Positions 1 to 11,160 of a DNA stretch of 64,000 bases are shown here, in pieces. This stretch comes from Eremomyces bilateralis CBS 781.70 (lineage: Eukaryota; Ascomycota; Dothideomycetes; Eremomycetales; Eremomycetaceae), in NCBI RefSeq assembly GCF_010015585.1, contig NW_022985067.1, positions 1,400,526-1,464,525 of the forward strand, given 5' to 3'. The notes under the pieces are model-generated. The model was not told the DNA's origin, searched no databases, and saw only the letters and a program-made list of their open reading frames with translations. The translations under genes and the position numbers were made by a program. Numbering within the stretch: position 1 is the first letter of the stretch; each line of letters begins with the position of its first letter.

Positions 1-685
1 TCCATAATGATCAACTCGCTCTTGCCACGCCTCGATATACAACCCCAGACCATTATCGATATCTCAGCCTTCACATGTTCGCCGTTATGGACTGTATCTT
101 TCTTGAAATGGTCCTCCGGAAGGCAAAAGACCCAACATAGGGGGTGCGGCCGGTTCTGGACGCTTGATTCATCGGAAAACTCGATGTCCTATACGATGAG
201 CGATTAGCGGGGTAAAGCAGGGCTATAGCACAGTTAGACTAGCAATCAATTGCTCGATTTTAGGAAGCCAGTACCTTGCGAATTCGAGCCGTTTACGGGC
301 TCCCTCTTCCGTTAATTGGATCTTCTTACGCATACGCCATTTGCGGTATTATTTGGACCCCCGGAGCGCGGGTTTGACGGTCGACTTGGACGGGGTGCCT
401 TGGTCAATTGTATAGTCGACGGTTGAGGGCGAGCATCCGACCTCACGCGCAATGGCTCGCTTAGACATTAGGCCCGCGTCAACCATTGCAATGATTGCGG
501 ATCGCTGTTCTGGCGTAAGATCTGCATGCTTACGCCGATTGCCGCTAATTTCACCCAAAATTGAGCGTTCCATCATCAAGATTAATGAAGATATTGATCA
601 TCTAAGATCTAGAGTCGTTTTGACGCGTCTCGTGGTTGTTAGGGCCTGTACACGATTTGACCGGATTACTCTGACCCCACACAAG
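1..685 (-). mobile_element. Tc1/mariner-type DNA transposon, broken, runs off the left edge
   Basis: The minus strand from 579 downward encodes a helix-turn-helix DNA-binding domain (LTPEQRSAIIAMVDAG, then REVGCSPSTVDY), typical of the N-terminus of Tc1-like transposases. Further along, in shifted frames, come the linker motif TEEGARKRLEFARYW and catalytic-domain pieces FSDESSV and IMVWGCIS. Tc1/mariner transposases use such DDE domains to cut and paste DNA at TA sites. The coding part contains an in-frame stop just after the HTH and a frame change before FSDE, although an intron ending near position 190 cannot be excluded. The right end probably lies at 685, before a TA at 686-687, because hAT coding sequence resumes there. 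The other end is outside the window. It looks inactive. Confidence 0.72.
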
Positions 686-1155
686 TAAGATGCTACAAAT
701 TGTACAGCGGGACGTCGCTCCTTTATCGGATGTGGACCGGTATTTCGACTCTGGAGTTGCGCAAGTCGATACGGATCATGATGAACAATGACTCTTTAAG
801 TGGTGGGCACGACATGTTGCAGAATATCTGGTCATGAGCGCGGCAGCACGGGATTATCTCGCGATTCTGACATCCAGTGTGGCAGTCGAACGACTCTTCA
901 GCGGAGGGCGGGATATGCTGGATATACGGAGGCATTCTCTAACTGCTGGAACTATGAGGATGCTCGTATTGTTGGATTCCCATTACTCTTCATGTAAATA
1001 GTTATAAATAGTCGATTTTACCTCTTGGCGGATCAGACGGATATCCGCGAATAATCAGATCTATATCCGTATCCGCAACGATTTGACAGATAATTATCCG
1101 GATAGGCCATATCCACGAATGCTCCGCGATATCCGTGTATCCGTGCCGAGCTCTA
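686..1155 (+). mobile_element. hAT transposon relic, 3' part with dimerisation domain
   Basis: The plus strand from about 690 to 960 reads as the C-terminal dimerisation domain of a hAT transposase: RDVAPLSDVDRYF, then FKWWARHVAEYL, ARDYLAILTSSVAVERLFSG and RRHSLTAGTMRMLVLLDS. The (S/A)xxxERLFS and RR-SL motifs are the family hallmark. One in-frame stop lies before the WWARH motif, so this copy is dead. Upstream coding sequence is displaced by the Tc1-type insertion to its left. The relic ends in a cluster of ATATCCG repeats and a terminus that reads, on the minus strand, TAGAGCTCGGCACGG, a plausible terminal inverted repeat. Its partner end is not in the window. Confidence 0.72.
1036..1155. 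repeat. ATATCCG subterminal repeats of the hAT relic
   Basis: Within 120 bp the motif (A/T)TATCCG recurs at least five times in direct or inverted orientation, including GATATCCGCG, TATATCCGTATCCGC, ATTATCCGGATA and GATATCCGTGTATCCG. Clustered short subterminal repeats are the usual transposase-binding architecture at hAT ends. The cluster stops at about 1155, which I take as the element terminus. Confidence 0.6.
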
Positions 1156-1169
1156 GATGCTCTCTATCT

Positions 1170-3625
1170 TTATGCTGCCCGCTCTCCTTTTAAACGCTGC
1201 ATATCGCCTTCTAAGACCCTGATTTTGCTGCGCAACCCAGCGATGGTCTCTCGCAACTCTCCACAATACTCTCCTTTGCATGTGCAAGTCTTTTCCGTGC
1301 TGGCCTCGTAACTGGCATCGTTGCCAATGGGGACGCAGTTATCCTCAATTTCATCCCTTTCATAGTACAATGCATCAGTTGGGCTGGCAGCATTTGACCG
1401 TCCACCACCGGTAGTCAATGACGCGAAAGGTGGCGTATCTTGCGAAGACATGCGTGGAGACTGCCCTGATGACGTGCGACGGTATTTATGTGTGCGGTTG
1501 GATCTTCTCTGGAGAAAAGACGTGTGACGAGTATACCCGGTTTCAGGATCTGAGTCAAGGTCAGTGAGCCAGAGGTCGTCGGATACAGGAGGAGCTTCTG
1601 GAGGACACGCGTCACGGCCGTTATGGAAAGAGACGGTGGTTGACTGCGGTCTGGAAGGAGGTAGAGTTGGCACCAGAGGGCTGTTTCTAGAGCTACTGGC
1701 CTGTGAGACCCGTCGTTCAATGTACGGAGCGAAGAGAGATCGACTACTGCCCTCGCCAGCACCGGCACGCCTTAAATCGGCGAGGATATTGCTAGTCTTC
1801 GAGCTCACACTCGATCCAGAGGGCTGGCTGCTTCCCGAGCTGACATATCTGCCCGGTACGCGGTACGCGAGGGTCCGCTTGCGATTGACCTTGTGAGGTG
1901 GCTTGAGGGGAGAGCCCTTCGCAGGTGTATTTCTGATGGGAGAGGGGATGGGAGAATACTTCAGGTTTGTACCATTTCCGGTAGCTGGACCAAGCGCTAT
2001 TCGATCGGCATTACTTTGGCTCGGCTCGTCTTCGTCCAAAAATGTGGTGCTCGAGATCCGTGGACGCGGACGGGCGCGGCTGCTTCGTTTCGGAGGCGAT
2101 TTCGATTTACGCCGGACGACCTCGCCTTTAACGGGCGAGAAGAGGTCCATGTAATGGTTCCCTGGCATAGGAGGAAGTAAAGCGTGCATGTTCGCACTGG
2201 TAGTGTGTTTGATTGTTGTATTCGGTTCTGGTAACCCAGTGGTTTCGTCTTCTAATCCAGCTGGTGCGGCTGCCTGGAGCTGATGACAGCCAGGAAAGGG
2301 GTTCGAAGATGTATGGGAGCCAGTCGGGGACCGTACTATAGTTCCGAAGCTTTTCGTGTTTTCCGGAGCAACCGTAATGTCGACTATTTCTTCCGCCATG
2401 TTCTGAGCACGTCGTGCCGATCCTGGAGGAACCTTTGCTGACTCCCCCTGGATCCATTCCACATCGATGATCCTGCCGCCATCAGGGTTGATGACCTTCT
2501 CACAAAGACAGTGTCCATCTGAACTGAACAGCAACACCTTCCCATCTTGTCGCCCGACAGCAATCACCATCTTTTCTTGAGACACTCCATCACCGATGGT
2601 CCTCGAGCCTGTTCTCCGAGTCGAAGCTGCCAAGTGCCTTTTCTCGTCCCACTTCTCCGGGAGGAGTGACAGCGACGTCCCCGGTCCCTGCACATGCCAG
2701 GTCTTCAATATCTTCCCACCGTAATCGAAATTCACTATCCTGCATTTTCCATCGCAGCCGACCGTTACCGCACGACTCCGATGCCCCGGTAAGAACTTCA
2801 CGCCCACGATACCGGAGAGCGCACTCCCATGCCGTGCGACAGTGTGCAGCTGGGCAAACCGGCCAATCTCTCCTCCACGTCCTTGCTTGGCTATATGAGA
2901 CTGCGCGGATGCGCGGGCATCCATGCGGACTAACCGGGAAGCGTCATATGCCGCCAACGAGCCGTCTTTGAAGGAAAGGAGGAACACCTGCGGCCGCTCA
3001 GGGTGGAATGACGCGGTGGAAACCGGAGTATCTGATACACCGGGCTGAAATAGGAAAGGCCGTCCTCCAAGGAGTAGGTTCTGCAGGTATATCGTCGGCG
3101 GAGACTCGGATGCCGATAGCAGGAGCTGGGAATTCCGCGACAGCGCGAGGACGGTCGGCGGGGACGGATGGGTATGCGCAGGGGCCAGCAATCGCGACTC
3201 CTGGATTGAATAGCACTCCACCGCATTATGAAGATTCGTCGTGAAGTAAAGCTGTCTTGAATTTTCCGCAAATTCTAGTAGACGGATATTGCCCTGCCCA
3301 ACTATTAGTCAAACTGGCCTTTCTAGTTATGATAATGTGCTCGACATGCCTCTATCCCTTTTGGCCGATAACTGCGCTCCGTCTGCAATACCAGTGACTG
3401 GCCGTCAGCGACCGCAAGCGTCCCACTTCCATCTCGCACTTCCTTGGCCGCGAAGATCCCCGAAGATTCGGATTGGAAGATGCTGTTGATGCCATCGCTG
3501 TCCCAGGAGAGCACGTTCCGCTGCGTGGTGATGACAAGGTGGGCATTCGAAGGGAACTGGAAGGCTGACCGGGGGTCGGCGTGGTCGGGCGAAGGGTCGC
3601 CATGCGCAATGCGCGAGGATGGCAT
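1170..3625 (-). CDS. WD40-repeat protein with C-terminal coiled coil
   Basis: Two exons (3625-3350 and 3251-1170) give a 785-residue protein. The N-terminal third has WD40-like blades (for example LVITTQRNVLSWDSDG, VKFLPGHRSRAVTVGCDGKCRIVNF and MVIAVGRQDGKVLLF). A long Ser/Pro/Arg-rich disordered middle follows, and the last 40 residues form a heptad-like coiled coil (ELRETIAGLRSKIRVLEGDM). That layout resembles NEDD1/GCP-WD, the gamma-tubulin complex targeting factor, but I cannot prove the assignment. The intron at 3252-3349 is read as GC-AG, because donor GCATGT joins KGIE to LYFTTNLHNAVE in frame. In-frame coding (IYDLLEPRQF) extends upstream of 3625 to a stop near 3667, so the true start may lie in a small extra exon (ATG at 3775 is one option). 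The stop codon lies 15 bp from the hAT relic. Confidence 0.75.
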
Positions 3626-3775
3626 GAATTGTCGAGGCTCAAGGAGGTCATATATGGTAGGGGCTGCTCATTGGAAATGTACTGCATAGGCTACGCAACT
3701 TAAAACTTGATGTTGGAGGAGTTCGCATTTGTTGTTAAACAGAGGTTGGCAGGGGATCAATGAAGTACGAGTCAT

Positions 3776-4510
3776 GGATAAGGTATCGGGAGGGGTCCGA
3801 CGAGTCAGTCAGACCTCTCCCATTTAATGGTACGGAGAATGACGGTCAATGGCACTATCAATTGGGGGCACTAGGTACTGATGATCCTCCATGGAGGATT
3901 ATCGAGTGCCAGACTTATGCTTGGTCCTAATTACTAGGCTCCTGTTCAACCACTTTTCACACTTGCATGGTTCTCACTCATCCAGTCAGGTACGATTTTC
4001 ATTCTATAAGTGACGAAAGCAAAAAGTTGAGGATTTCGCTCTGGATAGGACGATTGAAAAAAAAAAGGAATGATCAATTTTGATATGGATTCACCGTATG
4101 GCCCCTTTGACCATTAAATATCCTGCCTGCCCCTTCCTTTCAGCGTCACACGGTGTCAGCGAACGGTCCTCCATTGCGGCAGAGGTATAGGAGATTCGAC
4201 CAGTCATGCATCTGGAACAAACGGATGACACAGATGATGCAGATGATCAGGTCTAAGTCTTGGACGTATGCGATAGGCGTGCCTCAATGCAGTGCCTCCG
4301 TGGCTCTTATGTGTCGGCACGTTAAATCTATCCGGCTCCTCGTAAGGTACTGATCTGGCTGGCATCGAAGTTGAAGCATCCGGATGGAACGCGATTTGTT
4401 CAACAGCCTATAGCCGTGGGCAGTGCGTAAACGCCCTGAAGCGAAAATGGTCCATTCGAATAAAGTGTTTCGGATCCGAGACAACACATGTTGCCTCTTT
4501 CGGGGCGCGA
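3776..4510. other. Intergenic, no gene seen
   Basis: This separates the 5' end of the WD40 gene from the 3' end of the PIN-domain gene. It contains an A-rich run near 4048-4062 and no reading frame with recognisable motifs. It presumably holds the WD40 promoter and the PIN gene 3' UTR. Confidence 0.6.
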
Positions 4511-5827
4511 TTAACTGGGATCCCAAAGCAATTGTCGTCCACCGCGACCGGTACGTCCGGTGGGACGCGGTCGTGCATATGATTCGGGGTCGATCGGCTT
4601 GGTCAAATCCGTGGGAGCAGGGGGCCCGGAACGAGAATGTGGACGAGACGAGAATCCACTGTGATTCCGTCCTGCTCCGCGACCGCCGCGGCCACCGCGA
4701 GATGGCTGGGGCGCGCGAACAAATGCGTTCGGATCGAAAACGCGGGTATTATTGCCGTTGGATTGTTGCGATTTCGGCCGTTTGAAGAGCACGACCTCTT
4801 CATCGTCATCGACGGCTGGCTCCATTTTCGCGGGCACTTTCGGTTTTGCGGGAGTTCGTGGCAGTTTGTTCTCCTTCTTGTACAAGGCGAGACGGTTCTT
4901 GTAGTCTCGATCCTCCCGACCGATGACTTCGCGAAGCTGTTCAAGGCGCTTGGCGCGGATGCCGAAGCGCTGTGCGAAGTGAATCTTTTGTGCATCGTTG
5001 GTAAGCAGGATGTAGTTCGCGAGCGCTTCGTCGGGGTTGCTTTCTCTGTGGATGCGCCAGAGGGCGTGGTTGAAGAGGGGTCGGAGGCGATATGGGATGG
5101 TCGACTTGTAGTTGTACTTGCGAGGCGTCACTGTTCGCTTTGGGATGTCCGCATCCGCCAATGGTGACACTGAGTCGTGCTTCGTTGGCGCCTCCTGGTG
5201 AGGTGAGGCATATTGGACCTCTGGGCTCGTGGAGGAATACTGGGACTTGATTGAAGGCGTCTTCGAGCGCTGGCCTGCGCTCAAGACAGAGCTATCGTAC
5301 TCCTGCTCAGACACGCCATCAAGTCTCAGGCCGTCCACATCCGATGTGAGCACGTCCGAGTCATAATCTTCTTCCTCAGTTGAGAGGAGCGTTTGCGGCA
5401 GCAGGAAATTCTCCACTTCCGACCATCGTTCGAATACTTCGAATCCACCTGATTGTGTCAGCCCCCGAAACCTCAACACATCTGCAGCCCAGTTGTACCT
5501 TGTAGTTGGACGGAGCCCGATGTTTGCACAGAGGGAGCGGAAGTGATCTCGTCGAGCCAAACGAGGGTATCCTTAGCGGCGACCGCAATCCTACCGTTCT
5601 TCTTCTTCAGCTGGTCGAGAATTCCCAATGCTGTCACTGTCAGTTAGCGAAACGCACGGCCATCATCAGCCAGCGAGCGTACTGTGAAGTGGCACATAGA
5701 GTCGGATTGCGCCGATGCTGATCCATCGCTGTATTCCATCTCGAGTGCCTTTCTTGACGCCGGCAAGTAGAGCGGTATCATCGACGATGCAATTGAAGAC
5801 CTTACGCTCGGGGAGTTTTACATCCAT
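4511..5827 (-). CDS. PIN-domain protein, fungal
   Basis: Three exons (5827-5683, 5630-5499, 5448-4511) encode 404 residues. The N-terminus, VFNCIVDDTALLAGVKKG followed by WISIGAIRLYVPLH, LGILDQLKKKNG and AKDTLVWLDEIT, has the beta-strand/acidic pattern of PIN-like nuclease folds: an early Asp pair (VDDTAL) and a strand-helix ending at LDQLKK. The middle is acidic and Ser-rich; a conserved helical block (YRLRPLFNHALWRIHRES, then KIHFAQRFGIRAKRLEQL) follows. The tail is RG-rich (RGGRGGRGAGR), suggesting RNA binding. Intron 2 (5449-5498, 50 nt) has a clear CTGAC branch site. Intron 1 ends at a doubled acceptor (TGACAG TGACAG), so six nucleotides may be included or not. Start at 5827 was chosen because the conserved block begins there; the frame stays open to 6010. 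Substrate unknown. Confidence 0.7.
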
Positions 5828-6593
5828 GATGAGGTGCGGGTGAGATCTTCCGTCGTGTGGTGTCCGAAGGCGGTCGAGGTCGAGCGGGGAAGTGTTATCG
5901 CGGTGTTCTGCGAACAATGAGTTTTCGAGCCGAAGAAGCGATACGAGCGAATATTGGTTTCCATACCGTTGTTCTTCTGGGAAATAATTCGAATATTCAC
6001 TGGCTCGCATTGTCTATCGCAAAGCGAGCGTGTAGGAACCGTTCAGCGCAGGCTGTCAGCGCCGACGGAGTGAAACGGTGCAAGAAGCGCTTCGCTCATT
6101 GTTCCCGAGATGTTGATGAGAGACTTAGAAGGATAAACGCCGGTCATAGTCTGACGGGCAAGGTGAAAGTTGGTAAATTCACTGAGGTGGTCGTTGTGTG
6201 GGTGAACCGGAAGATTTCACCATCAAGGGCTGGTGGTGGAACTCCCCAACCAGAATGCCATCATCAGCAGCGATATTCGGTCAGGTGTGGTGGGGGATGT
6301 GTACCGCACCAAACAAGCCCTGCACAATATGATATTAGGATTCCATTCGTCCGACTTAATCGATCATATATCCTTGATATTTATACACAAAGTACCCAGG
6401 CGGCCAGGCTGCAAGAAATAAGAATGTTACCTATTCAGAGTGTCTTTCCCATTGCAAGATCCCACAGCCTTGTTTCCCGTACCAAGACCTGTAGTGGTCC
6501 ATACCATTGCGGCTATGCGCACCATCATCCTCATTCAGAGTTCAGCAGCATCTGCTGAAAGGCTGGAAGAATAATCTCGAAACATGATAGGGC
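5828..6593. other. Intergenic, promoter of the PIN gene and 3' end of TSNAX
   Basis: A 233-codon open frame on the plus strand spans part of this and the PIN first exon, but it has low-complexity, unrecognisable content and is antisense to real coding, so I do not call it. No RNA gene or repeat seen. Confidence 0.55.
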
Positions 6594-7588
6594 TTAACCT
6601 CGATTCTCCAACCTTTCGGCCTCATTGATGTCTGGCATCCATCCTGTAGGCCTTTCTGCTCCCCTCACAACGAGCCCGTACAAGGACTTCTCGACCTTCT
6701 CCACACATGTTTGCATCACTCCCATCTTCTTTCGAACCTGGTTCTCGAGCCACGACTTCCTCGGAACATCTAGTGCCTCTAGAGCGACTCGGAGCTGTCG
6801 GAGGTCCGAGAGGACATTCCCTTCCTGCTCATTATCTCCGACATCATCTCCGGCACCATCGTCTACATCCATCCGATCGGAATGCTGCAGCGTGTTCTTG
6901 CTAGTCGATCGTCGAGGTTTTGATCGGGCTGGAAGTTTTCCTGTCGATGCCATTGCCGTAATACAGAATCTCATCAATTCGCCGACCATATCGAATATGC
7001 CCAGGATGTAGTCGTCGACGGTTAATGTGATCTTGTTTGCCCCTTCGACCAAGGAGTTGAGGCTGGACACCGCCGTTTCATAAGGGATCAAAGCTTGGTT
7101 CTCGAGATAGTATTGGAAGGATAATGCCTCCATAAACTCCTGATGGCCTCCTGATATATTTGATTGATATCGATAGGCATTGAGTCCTTGGAGGTCTGAA
7201 CAGATACCATTGTATTGGGCCTTGATATTGTCCAGGTGCGGGTCAATGGTCTTCTTGATTGGGGGAGAGATCGGTTGGTCCAATTCCCGTGTTCTTCAAT
7301 CGTCAGACTGTATCTCAAACGGAGAGATAAAGACTGCCGCTGTAGAGGCATACCTTTGTAATGAGAATATACTAAGTTCAGTGTCAGCGCCTGTACCAGG
7401 GCTTAGAGAAAGGCAACATCTTACATCTTCTTACTCGCTGCAGTAACATCTCTGGAAGCTTTAATCACTCGTTCTCGGCGCGCATGGTGCTCGTCTAGTT
7501 CGACTCTGAATGTCTCGAACATGGACTGGAATGGGCCGTCAGATGTTGAATCCATGCCGGCTTCGTCACGCGATCGCTTGTTCGACAT
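6594..7588 (-). CDS. Translin-associated factor X (TRAX)
   Basis: Three exons (7588-7425, 7371-7354, 7293-6594) give 293 residues, the usual TRAX length. Hallmarks are FQSMFETFRVELDEHHARRERVIKASRD at the start, YRYQSNISGGHQEFMEALSF in the middle, and SDLRQLRVALEALDVPRKSW near the end. The N-terminal KRSRD could be a nuclear-import signal. TRAX pairs with translin to form C3PO, an RNase that trims small RNAs and tRNA fragments; the catalytic residues are carried by the TRAX subunit in characterised complexes. The middle exon is only 18 nt (IIFSLQ), needed to join ASKK to RTRELDQPISPP in frame. Start at 7588 (MSNKRSRDE) is preferred over the in-frame ATG at 7606. The gene is divergent from the next gene to the right. 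Confidence 0.88.
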
Positions 7589-8238
7589 GGAAAGTGCCTG
7601 AAACAATTTGCTTTACTGAAGGATGTAGAAATGAGAAACCCGGGATTTAATTGATCGTAAACGCTCCGAGATGAAATGAATCTGTTGGAGAAACCGAATC
7701 AAGCTCACGAGGAACTGATGTATTCACGTGTGGCGCTCGATAGAGAGCTGGAGTGCCACCTCAGGTGGTTCAACAGTATGGCCTGGAGCCGATTTTCTCC
7801 CAAACACCTGACCACGGTTGCAATTGTTGAATTCAATGCTGATAGTATGAACAGTACCTTCGAGAGATGGCCGACCTCAAACGAAACAATTCCAGACAAG
7901 GAGGTGGATACGATACGGGAGGCCTCAGGCAGCCTTGACCTTATTTCAACGTCAACAGAACTCGGTTCTTTTTCTATTATTTCTTTCGAGTATCGACATC
8001 TTTGGGTGGGAATACTGTATATCGACACCTATATAAGCGGTGTAGAATCATTCATCCGAAGGATAAGTAGCATCTAGCTGCAAGATCCAGCCACTGGGCT
8101 TGCAGTGTCTCTGTGGAACTAACCCTCTGGTATGGCACAATGAAGCCTTGGGTTGTTTAAGTCACCTTCCTTTGTCTCAGTCCCTCCAGCTTTCAAGATG
8201 TTCATGCATTGCTGTTAAGATTATGCAAGGAGAGTGGA
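7589..8238. other. Divergent intergenic region
   Basis: This 650 bp stretch lies between the TRAX start and the first in-frame ATG of the XPF-like gene. A 133-codon plus-strand frame at 7676-8077 shows no recognisable motif and I treat it as chance. The coding frame of the right-hand gene is open back to 8161 without an ATG, so an upstream exon may begin in here. Confidence 0.45.
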
Positions 8239-11042
8239 ATGGCGCCTGGAATGTTTGAAAGCGTTGTTGCCGCTCGACAATATGCTCAATCAATCGGAAT
8301 CACCAAGGACTTTGCTCATGAGAGAATCTCTGAGGCTCGATATCTCCCGTCTCCCTCGGAACGCGAACTTCAAATGCCAATTAATGGGCCCACATTCGAC
8401 GAGCTATGCAGCAATGGTACCCTCAAGGAACGCATATCCTGGGACAAAGACTCCCTTGCAATGTTCAGAGACTCGATTCATCAACCAGATCAACCCAGCG
8501 AAATGATCCTTTCGCGACCTCAGCACAGCATCTTTCAGCAATTGATGTTTGAGTTGCCCTTACTAACAACCGACAATGACCATGATATGCTATGTTTTTC
8601 CAGAAAAACGGATCCGGCCTTCTCGGAACTCGATTACCCACGGCGACCGAAGGATGACTGCCAGGATATGCCTGAAGACATCGATCCGGAGTCCAAGGCG
8701 AAGCAGACGGTTTCGAAGATTATGAATGAGAAGTTGGTGGTCGACAAAACTGATTTTCTTGCATTGAGAACATATGTCAGCAAGGAGCCCTGGAGGCCAA
8801 ATGAGGAACCTTTCGATGTCCAGCGATCAACCATGGTAAGAGGGAATCAAGGTTAATTCAATGACCAGCTAACATGTGGTTAAAAGGGATTGAAAAGCCC
8901 TCTAACTCCGCCACTCTTGCCGCTCAGTCGATCCCCTTCGCCATATGTACCGTCATCTCCTGCACGCGATGTCCCCATTCCGTCTGAGCATAGCACCAAT
9001 TCTGCGGCAGAAGATGCGCGAATGATTGAGGAGCAGATTCTGCTGAACGACACGATCCTTCCAATGACGCCTGAGAATCAATTTCTCAAGTTCAAAGCCT
9101 CGAAGGCAAATGATGGACCTGAAGAGCTGGACTGTGATCCATCATCTTTCGGGCTCTTAAGCTCTCCGGCTGCGAAAAGAACGAGAAACGACTTATTGAT
9201 GGAAGTACCTCTGACTCCTGGATTCTCCTCAGAACGATCACCAAAGAGACTCAAACAGATCACTCTTGCAGACGTCGTTCCTAACCCAGATTTGAAGTTG
9301 CCGTCAGCAGCGATAAGTCCTATGGTCGCTTCTGACGAATCACCATTTGAAGCAATTCTGAACGAGCAATTTCAATCCATAGCCGACGATGCGAAAAGGA
9401 TGACTGAAAATGAGCGGCTTATCGAAGCCGATTCGACGAATAGGATGTCCGTTCCCATAGTTCACGATGGGAAGCACTGTGCCCCTTGGGAGGAGTACGG
9501 CCTGCGCAGTTGCAGAACAGGCGAAGCTTCCGAGCTTGCTGCACAATCGAAGCTGCTCAAAAGCATCCAAAAACAAGCTCCTGAGGTGTTGAATCCTTGG
9601 CACGGTGCACATCTCACGGAGACAAGGCTGAAATGGATACCATTTCTAGGCAGAGCCTCAAAAGTGACAATCGACGAGGGAATCACTAGCAAAGTGAATA
9701 TTGAGAACTACTTGCGACAGCTAACGCTTGGTTCTGCCTGTACGAGCGAAGAGTGTACCTGGAAACCAGAAGTGCCAAGTTTGCTTGCAATGAGCTGGGG
9801 AGATGAAAACGTCTTGGATCGTTGCCAATGGGCTGCAGAAGATGACATCAATTGTCTGACATCGCAACGTAAAGTGGAACTTGATGGACGCCATCAGGAC
9901 CATGACAGCAGGAAAGGTATCGACAATGTCGGAAAGTCTGCTACGGGAACGGATCGTCGGAACTCCGGGATTCGAAATTCTCAAAAGAACATGAAAACTA
10001 CGATACACTCGATGTCTACGAGAAACTCCGCCAATAATTATTTCCAGTCACTTGGGGTCTCCATCCCGATCTCTGCAGCTGAAGTAGAAGCTCAAAGTTC
10101 GCCGAAAACGCGTGGTGGCGATGCGTGGCCACTGGGTTTTCAAGAGGATGAAAACAGAGCGTTTCATGGGGATAGCGAGCTGGGTTATCAGTCACTGCAC
10201 GATCCCCCTACTCCTTCGGAGCCTCGCGCTGTCATCGTTTCATCAATCCTCTTGTCAAAGCGAGGCCTAGTTCGTTCGATCCGAACCCTTTATCCGTCTC
10301 TGGTCATGGTCCAGCGCGATTGGTCCTCACACTTGACCTTGCTTGACCGCGACCTTCTCTCCTCATCGTCACCAGTTCGGCTCTCCGACGAAGCCGACAT
10401 AATCTATGGTGCAAATAGAGCCGTGATTCTATCCACTGTGCTTGAGATCAGTCAACGAGCGTTGCCCGGCGCCGAGCTTACTAGCCGGGAATCTGGCATC
10501 CATGGTCGGATCTCAAGAGTAGCTACCCGATATGCCGAAGGTGAGCTTGTGGTTCTAGTGCATGAGACGATCCACACTCGGTCGACCAACGAGCCCCAGG
10601 AGCTGGTTCGGTTGCGGAAATGGGCAGTGCAAGAGCAGAGAGGCATTGGTACTCGGATTTCCATTGCCTGGATCTGCGGAAGCAATGATGACGATACCGC
10701 CAGAGCGATAATAGGCGAGGTAATCAAGACTAATGATGATTGTCGAAACATACCTATCCGGAAATTGGAAGAAGAATCAGAGGTAAGAGCAGCTTAATCT
10801 GTTATTGAATTTAGGAAGTACTTATCGCACACCAGGGAGAACTCGTCCTTCGTCGTGCCGGAATCAACGCCCTTGCCGCTCTCTCCATCCTGAACATCCT
10901 ACAAGAACGCGATACGACATGCGCGTCGGACGACATTGCTCTCGACACACTAGCACGAATGGGCCATCACGAACGCCTACGTGTCTTCGGTCACCTCGTC
11001 GGCGCCCAGGCACTAGACAAACTGAGACTATATTTCGGATAA
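8239..11042 (+). CDS. Large protein with XPF-like nuclease/HhH C-terminus, possibly Zip2/SHOC1-like
   Basis: Exons 8239-8835, 8887-10782 and 10836-11042 give about 899 residues. The N-terminal 600 residues are Ser/Pro-rich with scattered motifs (SPAAKRTRND, SSERSPKRLKQITLADV). The C-terminal 280 residues look like a degenerate XPF-family nuclease fold: AVIVSSILLSKRGLVRSIR, YPSLVMVQRDW, then EADIIYGANRAVIL and RYAEGELVVLVHE. They end in helix-hairpin-helix-like segments (LRRAGINALAALSIL; MGHHERLRVFGHLVGAQALDKLRLYFG). This arrangement resembles Zip2/SHOC1, meiotic crossover factors with inactive XPF domains, but the assignment is inferred from pattern only. The last intron has two frame-compatible acceptors (10814 and 10835); the longer intron (53 nt) is the more usual size. 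The exact start is uncertain. Confidence 0.6.
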
Positions 11043-11160
11043 AAAGCAGACGTAGGACCACCCATATTCTAAACGCACAGGAAAATGACCGACCTTTCCA
11101 ACCACATAAATCGTAGACTCCTAGAAACAAGTGCTCTAATCCGCGGACGACGCCGAAAAC

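Noticed and set aside
5857-6558. Open frame of 233 codons, plus strand
   Set aside because: Antisense to the PIN-gene first exon and without motifs or splice-supported partners; composition looks non-coding.
7676-8077. 133-codon plus frame in the TRAX/XPF-like divergent region
   Set aside because: No motif, and the frame differs from that of the gene downstream; kept as intergenic.
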